Assembly (NCBI RefSeq): GCF_020497125.1 | Contig: NC_059073.1 | Location: 140,377,012 to 140,441,011, forward strand | Origin: Mauremys mutica | Taxonomy: Eukaryota; Chordata; Testudines; Geoemydidae | Reading direction: 5' to 3' | DNA length: 64,000 bases | Shown: one piece after another, positions 10,277 to 21,764 of the stretch | Position numbering within the stretch: the stretch's first letter is position 1 | How the letters are laid out: each line of letters begins with the position of its first letter | Program-made: the position numbers and the translations under genes | Notes under the pieces: model-generated | What the model saw: the letters and a program-made list of their open reading frames with translations, nothing else | Databases searched by the model: none | Told to the model about the DNA's origin: nothing

Positions 10277-10930
10277 CTCTGCAGGGGCCCCCACAAGAAC
10301 AGCTGAGGCTCCCTCCCCGGCCCAACCCCAACTCCACCCCTCTCCCGGAGCCTCTGCGCATCCAGGAGTGTCCCTGAACAGCGCTGCAGCGTGGCTCTGG
10401 TGGGGCCTGAGCTTCTCCCCTCTCAGAGCTGCGTGGTAAGGGGGTGGGGCTGCAAGCTCCAGGCCGAGCGGATGGAGCTCAGGCTCTGCTGGAGCTCGCA
10501 GCCCCGCCCCCTTACCACACGGCTCTGAGCGGGGAGGAGCTCAGGCCCCGCCGGAGCCATGCTGCAGTGCTGTTCAGGGACGCTGCTGGATGCAGCACAC
10601 TGAGGAAGTTGGATAAGGGGCAGGGAGTCCCGGGGACAGTCAGGGGACAGGGAGGGGACAGAGGTTGGGGGGCGGTCAGGGGACAGAGTTCCGGGGGTCT
10701 GTCAGGACTCATCGGGGGGGGGTGGATAGGGGTCGGGGCAGTCAGGGGACAGGGGTGGGGTCCCAGGGTGGTGGTTGGGGGTGGGGGTCTCTGGGGGACG
10801 GTGAGGGGACAAGGAGCAGGATGGGTCGGGGATTCTGAGGGGGGTGGGCAGTCAGTGGGTGGGAGTCGGATAAGGGGCAGGGCCAGGCTGTTTGGGAGGC
10901 ACAGCCTTCCCTACCCTAAGGCTCATTCAG
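10269..10930. repeat. GC-rich palindromic and G-run region of copy A
   Basis: 10405-10560 contains two facing copies of a GC-rich block ('ctgagcttctcccctctcagagc' against 'ggctctgagcggggaggagctcag'). It is followed by degenerate 'aggggacagggagggg' repeats to about 10880. The same pair of blocks occurs at 29790-29930 in the inner hAT of copy B. Open frames here are composition artefacts. Confidence 0.6.
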
Positions 10931-11194
10931 CAGATTGAGGCTTGCAGAAGAGCCAAGCTGTTAGCTTTTCCATTAGGGCTACCATCCCTTTCACTTCTCA
11001 AATACCAAATTATAGTCTATATTTAATTTCAGTGCCATAGGGAGATTCATGTCAAGGGAGGGTAATAGCTTCATTTAAAATTAGCCACTGGGGGAGGGAT
11101 CACATGAGAAGAGCAATATCCTACTCCACTTACCTCCTTCCCAACCCTATCAAGGGAGACCCCCCATCCCCTGCATTCCCTGAGGCTTCAGAGG

Positions 11195-11432
11195 GGTTAA
11201 TTCAGAGGTTCTCAAACTTTTTTACTGGTGACTCCTTTCACATAGCAAACCTCTGAGTGCAACCCCCCCTCCCTTATAAATTAAAACCACTTTTTATATA
11301 TTTAACACTATTATAAATGCTGGAGGCAAAGCCGGGTTTGAGGAGGAGGCTGACAGCTCGTGACCCCCCAGTAATAACCTCATGACCCCCTGAGGGGTCC
11401 TGACCCCCAGTTTGAGAATCCCTGGGTTAATT
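11195..11432. mobile_element. hAT MITE of the GTTCTCAAAC family (11203-11424) in copy A
   Basis: The ends are CAGAGGTTCTCAAAC and GTTTGAGAATCCCTG, with an exact 8-bp duplication GGTTAATT at 11195-11202 and 11425-11432. The same insertion at the same site is present in copy B (28333-28565), so it predates the divergence of the two composites. Confidence 0.9.
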
Positions 11433-11639
11433 TAATTTTAGCACCCTGTGTCCATTCACATGCATGTGCTATTTTGAGCATTTCAGTTTTCACAACATAG
11501 GCTCATCCCAGATTCTGGAACAAGCTCGAATGCTCAGTTCGTGGAGTATGTACATAAGCTATACTATAGACAAACCCACAGTAACTGTCTCCAGTTTGTG
11601 AGGGACCCCCTGGAGCCAGTCTCTAGTAAACAGCTAAAT

Positions 11640-11872
11640 GCTTGGAGGTTAAGTCCATTAATGGCTATTAGCCAGGATGGGTAAGGAATGGTGTTGCTAG
11701 CCTCTGTTTGTCAGAGGGTGGAGATGGATGGCAAGAGAGAGATCACTTGATCATTACCTGTTAGGTTCACTCTCTCTGGGGCACTTGGCGTTGGCCATTG
11801 TCAGTAGACAGGATACTGGGCTGGATGGACCATTGGTTTGACCCAGTATGGCTGTACTTATGTTTTAACCTA
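11640..11872 (+). mobile_element. CR1/L3-type LINE 3' end in copy A
   Basis: The sequence '...ggatactgggctggatggaccattggtttgacccagtatgg...cttatgtt' is the 3' end of an L3-like CR1 lineage. It is the inverse of the start of the fragment at 49.9 kb and has a matching copy at 28.8-29.0 kb. Confidence 0.7.
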
Positions 11873-12368
11873 AATGAACCCAAAGTTATGGAGACAGATA
11901 TGAGTCAAGGAAGCCAGCAGAGTATCGGAAACCTGGAAAAATCTCTGACTGGATGGGCTCAGGTGTTTGGTCACAAGCTGAGGTGATTCAAAAGTTTTGG
12001 ATTTTTTTTAAGCAGAAGTTTTTTATTGTTTCTTTAAACAATCAAACACAGCAAGCAGCAAATACTTGCCCACACACTTCTGAAACCCCAAACCATGTTC
12101 AGGTTTTGGCAGACTAATTTCAGCTTTTCAATTAAAAAAAACACAACAAATTTTGAAGGAAAGCAGACACTGTCTGTGATTTTTTTCTGCTTTTTAAAAC
12201 CCCCTAGTATTCGATCCAGAAAAAGTTTTGAAGGAAAATATTTGTCCAACCCATTTAATGAGCTTTAGTGCCTTTTAGTACTAGCTGATGCTGAGAACCA
12301 GTGATACCTTGTAAAGAAGTTTTCTCAAAACTGGGTTTGTGCTGAGATGCAAAGGTTTATTTTTCCCA

Positions 12369-12526
12369 GGGCTGCCCATGTGGGGCAGGGGGAGAGCAAG
12401 TGGGGCAATTTGCCCCAGGGCCCGCAGGGCCCCCCACGAGAATATAGTATTGTATAATATTGCAATTTTTTTTATGGAAGGGGCCCTCGAAATTGCTTTG
12501 CCCCCTGAATCCTCTGGGTGGGCCTG
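12369..12526. mobile_element. Short hAT terminal MITE forming the right end of copy A
   Basis: It runs CAGGGCTGCCC...GGTGGGCCTG and holds 'gagaatatagtattgtataatattgc'. It is nearly the same as 29511-29514 plus 31848-31983, and its last part matches 31150-31240. The 8 bases left of it (ATTTTTCC) do not match those to its right (GCCATGCC), so it did not insert independently here. Confidence 0.6.
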
Positions 12527-12540
12527 GCCATGCCCCCGCG

Positions 12541-12960
12541 GTATATAAGGGGCAGGGCGTCACTAGTCAGTCAGTGAGATTTAAGAGAGAGCCCAGCTGC
12601 GATATTGTGAACCTTGTTTCATGGTGTAATTGTGAAAATGTACTTGTGTTTTAAGACCTGAAGAGAGTAAACAGCAACAAATAATGAACATATTTAATGA
12701 GATGCCAGAGATATCTATCAAACCCCTATCTATGCAAGACTACAAAGGTAATACTTCTTTTGCCATGCTTAACATGTAATGTTTGATGACTTTCTAAGAC
12801 TTCTGAAGCTCAGGCTCATTAAAACATGTCTTCGATCAACAATGGTCGATGAAAGACTGACATTGGTGGCTATTTTATCACTTGAAAATGCCATTGGCCA
12901 ATCTCTGGATCTGTGACATTGTGCTTCAGTTCGCGAGGGCAAAGGCAAGAAAAGGAACCT
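12541..12960 (+). pseudogene. hAT transposase C-terminal remnant with upstream TATA-like sequence
   Basis: At about 12795-12960 one frame reads KLRLIKTCLRSTMVDERL, then 'LVAILSLENAIGQSLDL', a stop, and a basic end. This matches the hAT family C-terminal dimerisation region (the L-I-K-T-x-L-R-S-T-M ... ER-L ... L-S-I-E-N pattern). Upstream, 12541 reads GGTATATAAGGGGC, a good TATA box, followed by about 200 bases resembling a 5' leader and a possible splice donor at 12749 (AGGTAAT). One reading is an internally deleted autonomous hAT keeping its promoter and last exon. The protein motif is convincing; the promoter link is inference. No termini were assigned. Confidence 0.6.
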
Positions 12961-12989
12961 TTCGAACTAAAGGACTAGGGTTAATATTC

Positions 12990-13176
12990 TAAGGGCTTGT
13001 CTCCACTTACCGGGGGATTGACGTGCAGTTTATGGGAGAGTTTCTTCCATCAATCCAGTGTGGTGTAGATACCGCAATAAGTCGACCTAAGGTATGTCAA
13101 CTCCAGCGACATTATTCACGTAGCTGGAGTTGCGTAACTTAGGTCAACTTAGCTCCATAGTGTAGACCTGCCCTAA
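12990..13176. mobile_element. PIF/Harbinger-type MITE (12993-13173)
   Basis: The termini are GGGCTTGTCTCCACTT and ATAGTGTAGACCTGCCC, flanked by TAA on both sides (12990-12992, 13174-13176). Subterminal inverted segments around 'cacgtagctggagttgcg' are shared with the copies at 43.1, 54.7 and 61.8 kb. Confidence 0.85.
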
Positions 13177-13724
13177 GGCAGTCACCTACTGTCGCACTAT
13201 TTAATACTGGTCCACCCAACGTTGGTGCACAGTTCAATTTCTTGTTCTTAGTACATTTCAGCTATAGAAACTTTTTAATTTTAAGAATAAGCTTAGAGGG
13301 AATGATTTTTTATTTGCTTCCATATGGCATGAATAAATACAGATTTACAGATCTTAGTGTGCAAATTTATCATCTTATATGACAGGAATAAATCATGCAA
13401 ATTGTGCATTGAAGTCATGAAATGGGCTATTTACATTGCACTAGTTCTCACTGAGCTAGTGAGTATGCCTAAACAAGTGGGGAAAATCACACCCCTTGCT
13501 CATTATGTAGATTTAACCTAAGAGACTGAGATGCCCAAATCCACACCCCAAACTGCCTTTTGAAAATCTAATTATTGTTAGACCACCAAGGGTGTAGAAA
13601 GCATCTAGAACTGGCCTAACTTTGCACCCACTGAAATCAATAGGGAACTTTTAGTGAGCAATTACTTGGTGCACATGGACAGTTAGTGCACAGCCTGCCT
13701 GAGCGCTGTGGTATTACAACCCAG
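13177..13724. other. Unassigned AT-rich DNA
   Basis: No coding frame or repeat family is recognised. Confidence 0.5.
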
Positions 13725-13874
13725 GTTGCCATCAGGGGCGGCTCCAGGCACCAGCACGGCAAGCCACTGGGGGCGCTCTGCCGGTCGCCGCGAGGGCGGC
13801 AGGCAGGCTGCCTTCGGCGGCCTGCCTGCCGTGCTTGGGGTGGCAAAATGCCTAGAGCCGCTCCTGGTTGCCAT
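13725..13874. mobile_element. hAT MITE (13733-13866)
   Basis: Ends CAGGGGCGGCTCCAGGC and GCCTAGAGCCGCTCCTG, with exact 8-bp duplications GTTGCCAT at 13725-13732 and 13867-13874. The core is a CpG-rich palindrome of 'ggcaggcaggctgccttcgg' type, as in the 53.5-kb copy. Confidence 0.95.
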
Positions 13875-16800
13875 GCACACAATATAAACAACAACTCCAT
13901 TAAAGTCAGGGAGTTCAGAATTATGCCCCATATAATTCCACAAACACTCCTTCTTGAGAGAGAGAGAGAAAGAGAATGTTTCAAAAATAAAAGTTTGTTA
14001 TATAATAATATTGTGGGGAATAATCCTCTTCTGAACAGACAGAGGGAATCCAGTGCTAATTTCTATTGTAATATGAATCTGCTACACAATTGAAACCTAT
14101 AAATTGGGATTTAAATTAGATTAATTCTAGTGTTTCTACTATATTAATAGTCCTTTTTATTTGATATATTTAAGAGAAAAAAGATGATAAAATACACTGA
14201 GAGAAAATAAGCTTTATGGAAACCAGCCAGTCTCCAGAACAGCTTTAATTGACTTAAGCAAAGTGGCTTCTACCACTTCATTTTGTGAATGAATTCAGTG
14301 TCTAATAAATCTCAAGTAAACTTTTCAAAAGTGCCTACATCACTTTTGAAAATAGAGTATAAGAATTATCCCATTGACTTTGTCTGGGACTTAGGCTCTT
14401 AAGTCCGTTAAGTCACTTCTCAGTGGTGCAGGGTAGAATTTTCAGAAATGTTTTCAGGCGATTCAGACTAAATTTATTTTGGATTAATCTCATCCTATTA
14501 CTCTTAGCTGTCTTCCCAGTGAAATAGCCTCAACAATTCTTTTCCTTTCATGGCATTTCCACACCTCAGAGGCTTATAAGCTGCTAACACATTTTCCCTC
14601 AGTGATTACCAACTGGAAGACTGTGTACAAACCTGATATATGCTGTCACAATGCACCAGAGCCCATCTTCCCTGAAGCTGACTTTGCCCAGAAATTCACC
14701 AAGAATTTGAACCTGTCATGACCTGGGCTTGGTCAAAATGGCAGTCTCATTCCATCCAAAGATGGCTGACTGTACCAGTTGTGAGTCTTATCAGTTGGAC
14801 TATATCCTACAAAGGCACACTTGAGATGATCCCAGGATTCTTTTAAAAAGCTATTAAAAATACAACGCACATTCTTTTCCCCATGAAAAGGTCTTTCTCG
14901 CCATGATTAATTCGTAAAACAGCTGTGTTCTGACCATGCATCCCATCTGGCCTATTATGGTAATATGCATGGAACAAATTTGATTCAAGCATCTCACACC
15001 GAGGCCCTGTAATCGTATACACTACCGTGGATAAGCAGATGAACATGTTCTGTCCGTGGGCTGCCCGAGGGAAATGAAATCTCTGTGGACGAACCATAAA
15101 TCACCACTTGCAAATGGATCTTTAATCAGAACATTTGAACATACTACAGAAGATGTAAAAATTCAACTGCTGTTTATGTAATCCCTTTAACCCCTTCCTT
15201 TGCTTTTCTGTTCATGGCAGTTACATTCATAAGAGGGTGATCAGCATCCTCTAAGAGTATAGCAATATTCACTTGGACAGGAGCTCTGCTGTTTCTTCTA
15301 ACCTAGGGCTTGATCCTAGTAAGCGCTGAGCACTCTCAACCCACAGTGATTTCACTGGGTATAGTGCACCAAGATACAAATCCAAAAAGTATTTAAGTTC
15401 CTAACTTCCATTCATTTCACTGCAAGTTAGTAGCCTAAACACTTTTGTGGATCTGGTTCCTAGAAACTAAGGGCCAAGAATTTATTGAGTTCCACTGGGA
15501 GTTTTCCCATTGACTTTGAAGGAACTGGCCTGGTGCATCACTCCTGCAACAAGCTTGGACTCTGCCAGTTTAAGAAGTGGGAATGGATTCCTTCTTATTT
15601 AACGTTGAATGGTGTTCTTATTCCAATAGGATAACTGATGTGTCTTCTTTGTAACAATCTTTACACCCTGTGATCATACATAACAGGGCATGGGTAAAGA
15701 CCTGCTTTTCAGGGGTTGCCAATTACAAAAAAGACTTGGTTATAACTCCTTAACTCACACTAAAGTTCCTGGTTTTATGTAGAACTGTTTAAAAATTGGA
15801 TTTTTTTAAAATTTCATTTGAAAAGAAAAATTGTTCAATTTTAAAGTGTTAAAAAAATCCCATTTTGAGTCATGTAAACTCATCGTTTACTTTTGGTTAT
15901 ATATGTCCAGCAACTAGTTTTAAGTTTTACAAAAACCTCCAAACTTAGGTGAAGTTCACTGTAGTTTCCTAGATTTTCTGGCAAGTCAGAGTCCAATTCC
16001 GAAGTGAGTTATGGCTTCATCAGGAAACTATGCACAACTCAATGGTGGTTTATGTGTTTACCTGGGACAGGCTCTAGGGATAATGGTGGATGCAGCTACT
16101 CAAGATACACAGGGCAACTCAAATGGTGCAAAACTACATATACAGAAAAATAATCAGAAGAGGCGGAAGAAATTTGTATGCACCACAAGGACATGAAGCG
16201 CTCAAGCCCCAACTCTATGGTGAGAGCAGTGACAATTCCCTTCTGACAACTTGGGTTCAAGTCCTAGTTTAAGTCCCAAATGACAATGAGTTTAGTCGGC
16301 TCAACCTATGTCCCTAGTGGAGCACAGCCCACACTCCAAATCCACCACACAATGTAATATGAGCAGCCACCAACAATTGCACAACCTTAGAAACCATTTT
16401 GTGCTCTGAGCAGTTCTTCTGAAACTGTTGAGGAAAACAAATTCTCCCAGAGAGACCATAGAACTGCGGTGCAGTTGCTCACTATAGACCTGGTTCAAAG
16501 ACTAATGGTGTCAACGGGGTCTTCACTGATATCAATGGGCTTTGCATCAGCCCTCTGCAGCTGCTTCTCTAGCCTCAAGGATGGAACACGTCCCTGCATC
16601 ACTTTGCCAATTTATAGAGGTGAAACAGCCTGTGTACCCTTTTCTCTCCATCCTGTCCTCAAGACATCTCTGCACAGTTGCACACGGGGGACTTGCATCA
16701 AGAATGCTGTCCAGTACCCACTGTGACCTTTCCAAGAGAAGTAGTCATGCAAGAGATGGCATAATTTTCCTCTGTAAGCAGCTGGGATAGACCAAGAGAG

Positions 16801-17100
16801 AAAGCTAACCTGTCTTTAAAGAGTTTAGTAGCTTGGTTACTTTGTTCTCTGATCTAGCAAAACATTTAGGTCCTGATTCAGCAGGGGACTGGCTTGAGAC
16901 TATGGAACAAACTCCCCCAGGAACTAAGGACCATCATGAACCTCACCACCTTCTGCTACAAATGGCAGGGACATTGCTTTGACCTTGCCTTCTCTAACAT
17001 AAGCATATAACAACATGTGTGTGTGTGTCTATAATTTTATTTTTAAAAAAGAGGACTCCACTGTCCATATTTCTCCCCTGGGGAAAGGATGAGAGAACAA
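13875..17100. other. Unassigned DNA with weak repeat remnants
   Basis: Includes a GA-rich run at 13957-13976. 15305-15560 resembles the 'CTTAAGC / GACTTTGAAGGAACTGG' palindromic repeats. A tRNA-like B-box (GGTTCAAGTCCTA) near 16255 hints at a decayed SINE. The small open frames (16011-16272, 16469-16790) show no domain and lie in ordinary composition. Confidence 0.45.
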
Positions 17101-17120
17101 ATGTGGGATAGAAGATAATC

Positions 17121-18323
17121 ATGTTCGGGGACTTGTTTTGTTTTGTGTTTCTTGGACTAACAGGTTTTAGGTGGGAAGGCTATGACGATACAGAGGCAGC
17201 AGTGAAAGACACAATGATGATGACTGGATGTGGAAGCTGTGACATGTACATGATCCTGGAGGGGGTACCTGAAAAGAGTTTTGTCTGCATGAAGTGCCGC
17301 CTGATAGAGATGATGCAAGAAAAGATCAGAGGACTGGAGATGCAGGTGGAAACTCTGGTCGAGTTTAGAAGGGGGTTCGAGCAGATGATGGAGCAAAGAC
17401 ATGAGGAGTCTGAAGGGATAAGCTCAGACTTGCAGATGACAGCAGGACCAAAGAATTCTGAGGAGAGACTGCTGGGTGAGGAAAGTGGACGGTGGAAGCA
17501 TGTGACTAAGAGAACCAGGCAGAGGAAAAGATGGGCCAGTGAAGGAGAAATAGAACTCAGGAACAGGTTTGCAGAGTTGGAAAATGAAGAAGGGGCACAG
17601 CAGGTGGTCGCTGAAGGTGAGAGGGCAAGGAAAAAGAGAAGAGCTGCTAGTCCTACAGGAAGAGGGAAAGAGTCAATGGAGACAACACCAAATATGAGCC
17701 CCAGGAGGATACGGGAAGGGTTGTGGAGGATTGCAAGGGTGAATAGGAATCGAGAGGACTTGCAGCCAGTGGGTGCAGGGGATAGACCGGAGAATCACAC
17801 TGTCACTAGGAAAAGGCAGGTCTACATGATTGGGGACTCCTTACTGAGAAGAATACACAGGCGTGTAACTAGAGCTGATCCAGAGAACAGAAGGGTGTGC
17901 TGTCTGCCGGGTGCTAAGATACGGGATGTGGACCCGAGACTGAAAAGGATCTTAACGGGAGCGGGAAAGAATCCGTTGATTGTCCTTCATGTGGGAATGA
18001 ATGATACGGCTAGATTCTCGCTGGAACGTATCAAGGGAGGCTATGCCAGACTGGGGAAGATGCTTAAGGAAATCGAGGCTCAGGTGATCTTCAGTGGGAT
18101 TCTGCTGGTTCATAGAGAAGGGCAACAAAGGTGTGACAAGATTATGGCGATCAACAGATGGCTCAGGCAGTGGTGCTATAAGCAGGGCTTTAGGATGTAC
18201 GGCCACTGGGAAGCACTTATGGACAGAAGACTGTTCTCTCGGGATGGACTTCACCTGAGTAAGGAGGGAAATAGACTTCTAGGATGGAGGCTCGCCCAAC
18301 TGATTAAGAGAGCTTTAAACTAG
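17121..18323 (+). CDS. CR1 ORF1 protein with zinc-binding motif and SGNH esterase-like domain
   Basis: CR1 ORF1 proteins bind element RNA and many carry an SGNH-hydrolase (esterase-like) domain. The frame has 400 codons without interruption. Cys37, Cys40, Cys56 and Cys59 form a C-x2-C-x15-C-x2-C zinc-binding pattern. A coiled-coil-like stretch (about 64-95, 'EKIRGLEMQVETLVEF') and a basic linker (about 118-215) follow. The esterase core is at about 230-395: GDS with Ser240 as the expected nucleophile, the oxyanion motif GMND at 292-295 and the dyad DGLH with Asp375 and His378. All three blocks are intact. The translation probably starts at one of the Met codons at 32-34, just before TGCGSC, because the first 31 residues look like flanking DNA. 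ORF2 begins 18-40 bases downstream. Confidence 0.9.
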   Translation: MFGDLFCFVFLGLTGFRWEGYDDTEAAVKDTMMMTGCGSCDMYMILEGVPEKSFVCMKCRLIEMMQEKIRGLEMQVETLVEFRRGFEQMMEQRHEESEGISSDLQMTAGPKNSEERLLGEESGRWKHVTKRTRQRKRWASEGEIELRNRFAELENEEGAQQVVAEGERARKKRRAASPTGRGKESMETTPNMSPRRIREGLWRIARVNRNREDLQPVGAGDRPENHTVTRKRQVYMIGDSLLRRIHRRVTRADPENRRVCCLPGAKIRDVDPRLKRILTGAGKNPLIVLHVGMNDTARFSLERIKGGYARLGKMLKEIEAQVIFSGILLVHREGQQRCDKIMAINRWLRQWCYKQGFRMYGHWEALMDRRLFSRDGLHLSKEGNRLLGWRLAQLIKRALN

Positions 18324-18340
18324 GAATTTGGGGGAGATGG

Positions 18341-21314
18341 TTGGGAGATGTCCAGGTAAAAGCCACGCCGGAATTTAACCTTGAGAGGGAAGAAAACAAA
18401 GTAAGAGAGGATACAGCCGTGGGCAGAAGAATTGACATAAGGAGGAAGGGTAGTGTAGATACCAGTCTAATAGGTGATGCTGGTGGTAGAATGTCTGTGC
18501 CTAACCCAGTAAAGAATGTCAGTGAAGCCAAATGGCAAAAATTAAGACATTGGTACGCTAATGCGAGGAGCCTAGGTAACAAAATGGAGGAACTAGAGCT
18601 ACTGGGGCAGGAAGTGAAACCGGATATTATAGGGATAACAGAAACATGGTGGAATAATAGTCATGACTGGAGTACAGGTACTGAAGGCTATGTGCTGTTT
18701 AGGAAAGACAGAAATAAAGGCAAAAGGTGGTGGAGTAGCATTGTATATCAATAATGAGGTTAACTGTCAAGAAATAAGAAGAAGTGATGGAATGGATAAG
18801 ACAGAATCTGTCTGGGCAAAAATCACACTGGGAAAGAAAGCTACTAGAGCCTCCCCTGAGATAGTGCTTAGGGTGTGCTACAGACCACCGGGATCTGATT
18901 TGGGTATGGATAGAGACCTCTTTAATGTTTTTAATGAAGTAAACACTAATGGGAATTGTGTGATCATGGGAGACTAACTTCCCAGATATAAACTGGAGGA
19001 CAAGTGCTAGTAACAATAATAGGGCTCAGATTTTTCTGGATGTGATAGCTGATGGATTTCTTCACCAAGTAGTTGAAGAACCAACAAGAGGGGATGCCAT
19101 TTTAGATTTGGTTTTGGTGAGTAGTGAGGACCTCATAGAAGAAATGGTTGTAGGGGACAACCTTGGTTCGAGTGATCATGAGCTAATTCAGTTCAAACTA
19201 GATGGAAGGATAAACAAAAATAGATCTGGGACTAGGGTTTTTGACTTCAAAAGGGCTAACTTTAAAGAATTAAGGAAATTAGTTAGGGAAGTGGATTGGA
19301 CTGAAAAACTTGTGGATCTAAAGGCAGAGGAGGCCTGGAATTACTTTAAGTCGAAGCTGCAGAAACTATCAGAAGCCAGCATCCCAAGAAAGGGGAAAAA
19401 AATCATAGGCAGGAGTTGTAGACCAAGTTGGATGAGCAAGCATCTCAGAGAGGTGATTAAGAAAAAGCAGAAAGCCTACAAGGAGTGGAAGATGGGTGGG
19501 ATTAGCAAGGAAAGCTACCTTATTGAGGTCAGAACATGTAGGGATGAAGTGACAAAGGCTAATAGCTATGTAGAGTTGGACCTTGCAAAGGGAATTAAAA
19601 CCAATAGTAAAAGGTTCTATAGCCATATAAATAAGAAGAAAACAAAGAAAGAAGAAGTGGGACCGCTAAACACTGAGGATGGAATGGAGGTTAAGGATAA
19701 CATAGGCATGGCCCAATATCTAAATAAATACTTTGCCTCAGTCTTTAATAAGGCTAATGGGGAGCTTAGGGATAATGGACGGATGACAAATGGGAATGAG
19801 GATATGGAGGTAGATATTACCACATCTGAGGTAGAAGCCAAACTCGAACAGCTTAATGGGACAAAATCGGAGGGCCCAGATAATCTTCATCCAAGAATAT
19901 TAAAGGAACTGGCACATGAAATTGCAAGCCCATTAGCAAGAATTTTTAATGAATCGGTAAACTCAGGGGTTGTACCGTACGACTGGAGAATTGCTAACAT
20001 AGTTCCTATTTTTAAGAAAGGGAAAAAAAGTGATCTGAGTAACTATAGGCCTATTGACATCTGTAGTATGTAAGGTCTTGGAAAAATTTTTGAAGGAGAA
20101 AGTAGTTAAGGACATTGAGGTCAATGGTAATTGGGACAAATTACAACATGGTTTTACAAAAGGTAGACCGTGCCAAACCAACCTGATCTCCTTCTTTGAG
20201 AAGGTAACAGATTATTTAGACAAAGGAAATGCAGTAGATCTAATTTACCTCGATTTCAGTAAGGCATTTGACATGGTTCCGCATGGGGAATTATTAGTTA
20301 AATTGGAAAAGATGGGGATCAATATGAAAATTGAAAGGTGGATAAGGAACTGGTTAAAGGGGAGACTACAACGGGTCATACTGAAAGGCGTACTGTCAGG
20401 CTGGAAGGAGGTTACTAGTGGAGTTCCTCAGGGATCAGTTTTGGGACCAATCTTATTTAACCTTTTTTATTACTGATCTTGGCACAAAAAGCGGGAATGT
20501 GCTAATAAAGTTTGCGGATGACACAAAGCTGGGAGATATTGCTAACACAGAGAAGAACCGGGATATCATACAGGAAGATCTGGATGACCTTGTAAACTGG
20601 AGTAATAGTAATAGGATGAAATTCAATAGTGAAATGTGCAAGGTCATGCATTTAGGGATTAATAACAAGAATTTTAGTTATAAATTGGGGACACATCAGT
20701 TGGAAGTAACAGAGGAGGAGAAGGACCTCGGAGTATTGGTTGATCACAGGATGACTATGAGCCGCCAATGTGATATGGCCGTTAAAAAAGCTAATGCAGT
20801 TTTAGGATGCATCAGGCAAGGTATTTCCAGCAAAGAGAAGGAGGTGTTAGTACCGTTATATAAGGCCCTGGTGAGACCTCATCTGGAATACTGTGTGCAG
20901 TTCTGGTCTCCCATGTTTAAGAAGGATGAATTCAAACTGGAACAGGTACAGAGAAGGGCTACTAGGATGATCCGAGGAATGGAAAAGTTCTCTTCTGAAA
21001 GGAAACTCAAAGAGCTTGGCTCGTTTAGCCTAACCAAAAGAAGGTTGAGGGGGGATATGCTTGCTCTTTATAAATATATCAGAAGGATTAATATTAGGGA
21101 GGGAGAGGAATTATTTAAGCTTAGTACCAATGTGGACACAAGAACAAATGGGTATAAACTGGACACTAGGAAGTTTAGACTTGAAATTAGACGAAGGTTT
21201 CTAACCATTAGAGGAGTGAAGTTCTGGAACAGCCTTCCAAGGGGAGTAGTGGGGGCAAAAGACATATCTGGCTTTAAGACTAAGCTTGAAAAGTTTATGG
21301 AAGGGATGGTATGA
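18341..21314 (+). pseudogene. CR1 ORF2 (endonuclease plus reverse transcriptase), four frameshifts
   Basis: ORF2 nicks target DNA with an APE-type endonuclease and reverse transcribes the element there. Segments follow in order in changing frames. 18341-18720 starts the endonuclease (NARSLGNKMEEL, then GITETWW with the catalytic Glu). 18720-18977 continues it (GGGVALYINNEV, LRVCYRPPG, VIMGD). 19042-20060 closes it (GSSDHELIQF, the D-H pair) and begins the RT fingers. 20060-20465 holds [14 protein letters not shown] and [16 protein letters not shown]. 20465-21314 holds KFADDTKLGD and the C-terminal region ending KFMEGMV. Frame changes lie near 18720, 18973 (GGAGACTAAC, two bases missing), 20060 and 20468 (an extra T in CTTTTTTAT). 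Catalytic residues themselves are kept, so decay is by indels. Confidence 0.93.
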
Positions 21315-21764
21315 TGGGGTAGCCTAATGTTGGCAATTGATCTTTGATTATCAGCAGGTAAGTATGCCCAGTGGTCTGTGATGGGATGTTAGCTGGGATG
21401 GGATCTGAGTTCCTGCAGAGAATTCTTTCCTGGGTGCTGGCGGGTGAGTCTTGCCCACATGCTCAGGGTTTAACTGATCGCCATATTTGGGGTCGGGAAG
21501 GAATTTTCCTCCGGGGCAGATTGGCAGAGGCCCTGGAGGTTTTTCGCCTTCCTCTGCAGCATGGGGCATGGGTCACTTGCTGGAGGATTCTCTGCAGCTT
21601 GAGGTCTTCAAACCACAATTTGAAGACTTCAATAACTCAGACATAGGTTAGGGGTTTGTTATAGAAGTGGATGGGTAAGATTCTGTGGCCTGCTTTGTGC
21701 AGGAGGTCAGACTAGATGATCATAATGGTCCCTTCTGACCTTAAAGTCTATGAGTCTATGTTGC

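Larger units (their letters stand above)
9176..12534. mobile_element. hAT-type composite element, copy A (9184-12526), with nested insertions
   Basis: The ends are CAGGGCCGCCC at 9184 and GGTGGGCCTG at 12526, inverted relative to each other. They are flanked by identical 8-bp duplications GCCATGCC at 9176-9183 and 12527-12534, the hAT signature. Inside are a second hAT (9233-10268) which itself hosts a third (9672-9995), GC-rich palindromic filler, an L3/CR1 3' end and a small hAT at 11203-11424. The stretch 10797-12368 recurs at 27928-29513 in copy B. A second copy of the left-end motif occurs at about 12369, so the right end looks like a complete short MITE attached to a longer passenger. 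Confidence 0.8.
17100..21760 (+). mobile_element. CR1 LINE, nearly full length
   Basis: It carries ORF1 then ORF2, followed by a 3' UTR and the tail 'gtctatgagtctatg' at about 21747-21760, the CR1 8-bp end repeat. The 3' UTR matches the inverse of 785-1150 in the first copy. The 5' edge is uncertain (about 17050-17160). The total of about 4.6 kb is close to a complete CR1. ORF1 is open; ORF2 has four frame changes, so the copy is defective. Confidence 0.93.

Noticed and set aside
9422..10439. Multiple Arg/Pro/Gly-rich frames
   Set aside because: Composition effect of nested GC-rich hAT elements.
16011..16272. Small plus-strand frames upstream of the CR1
   Set aside because: No domain and ordinary composition; probably chance.
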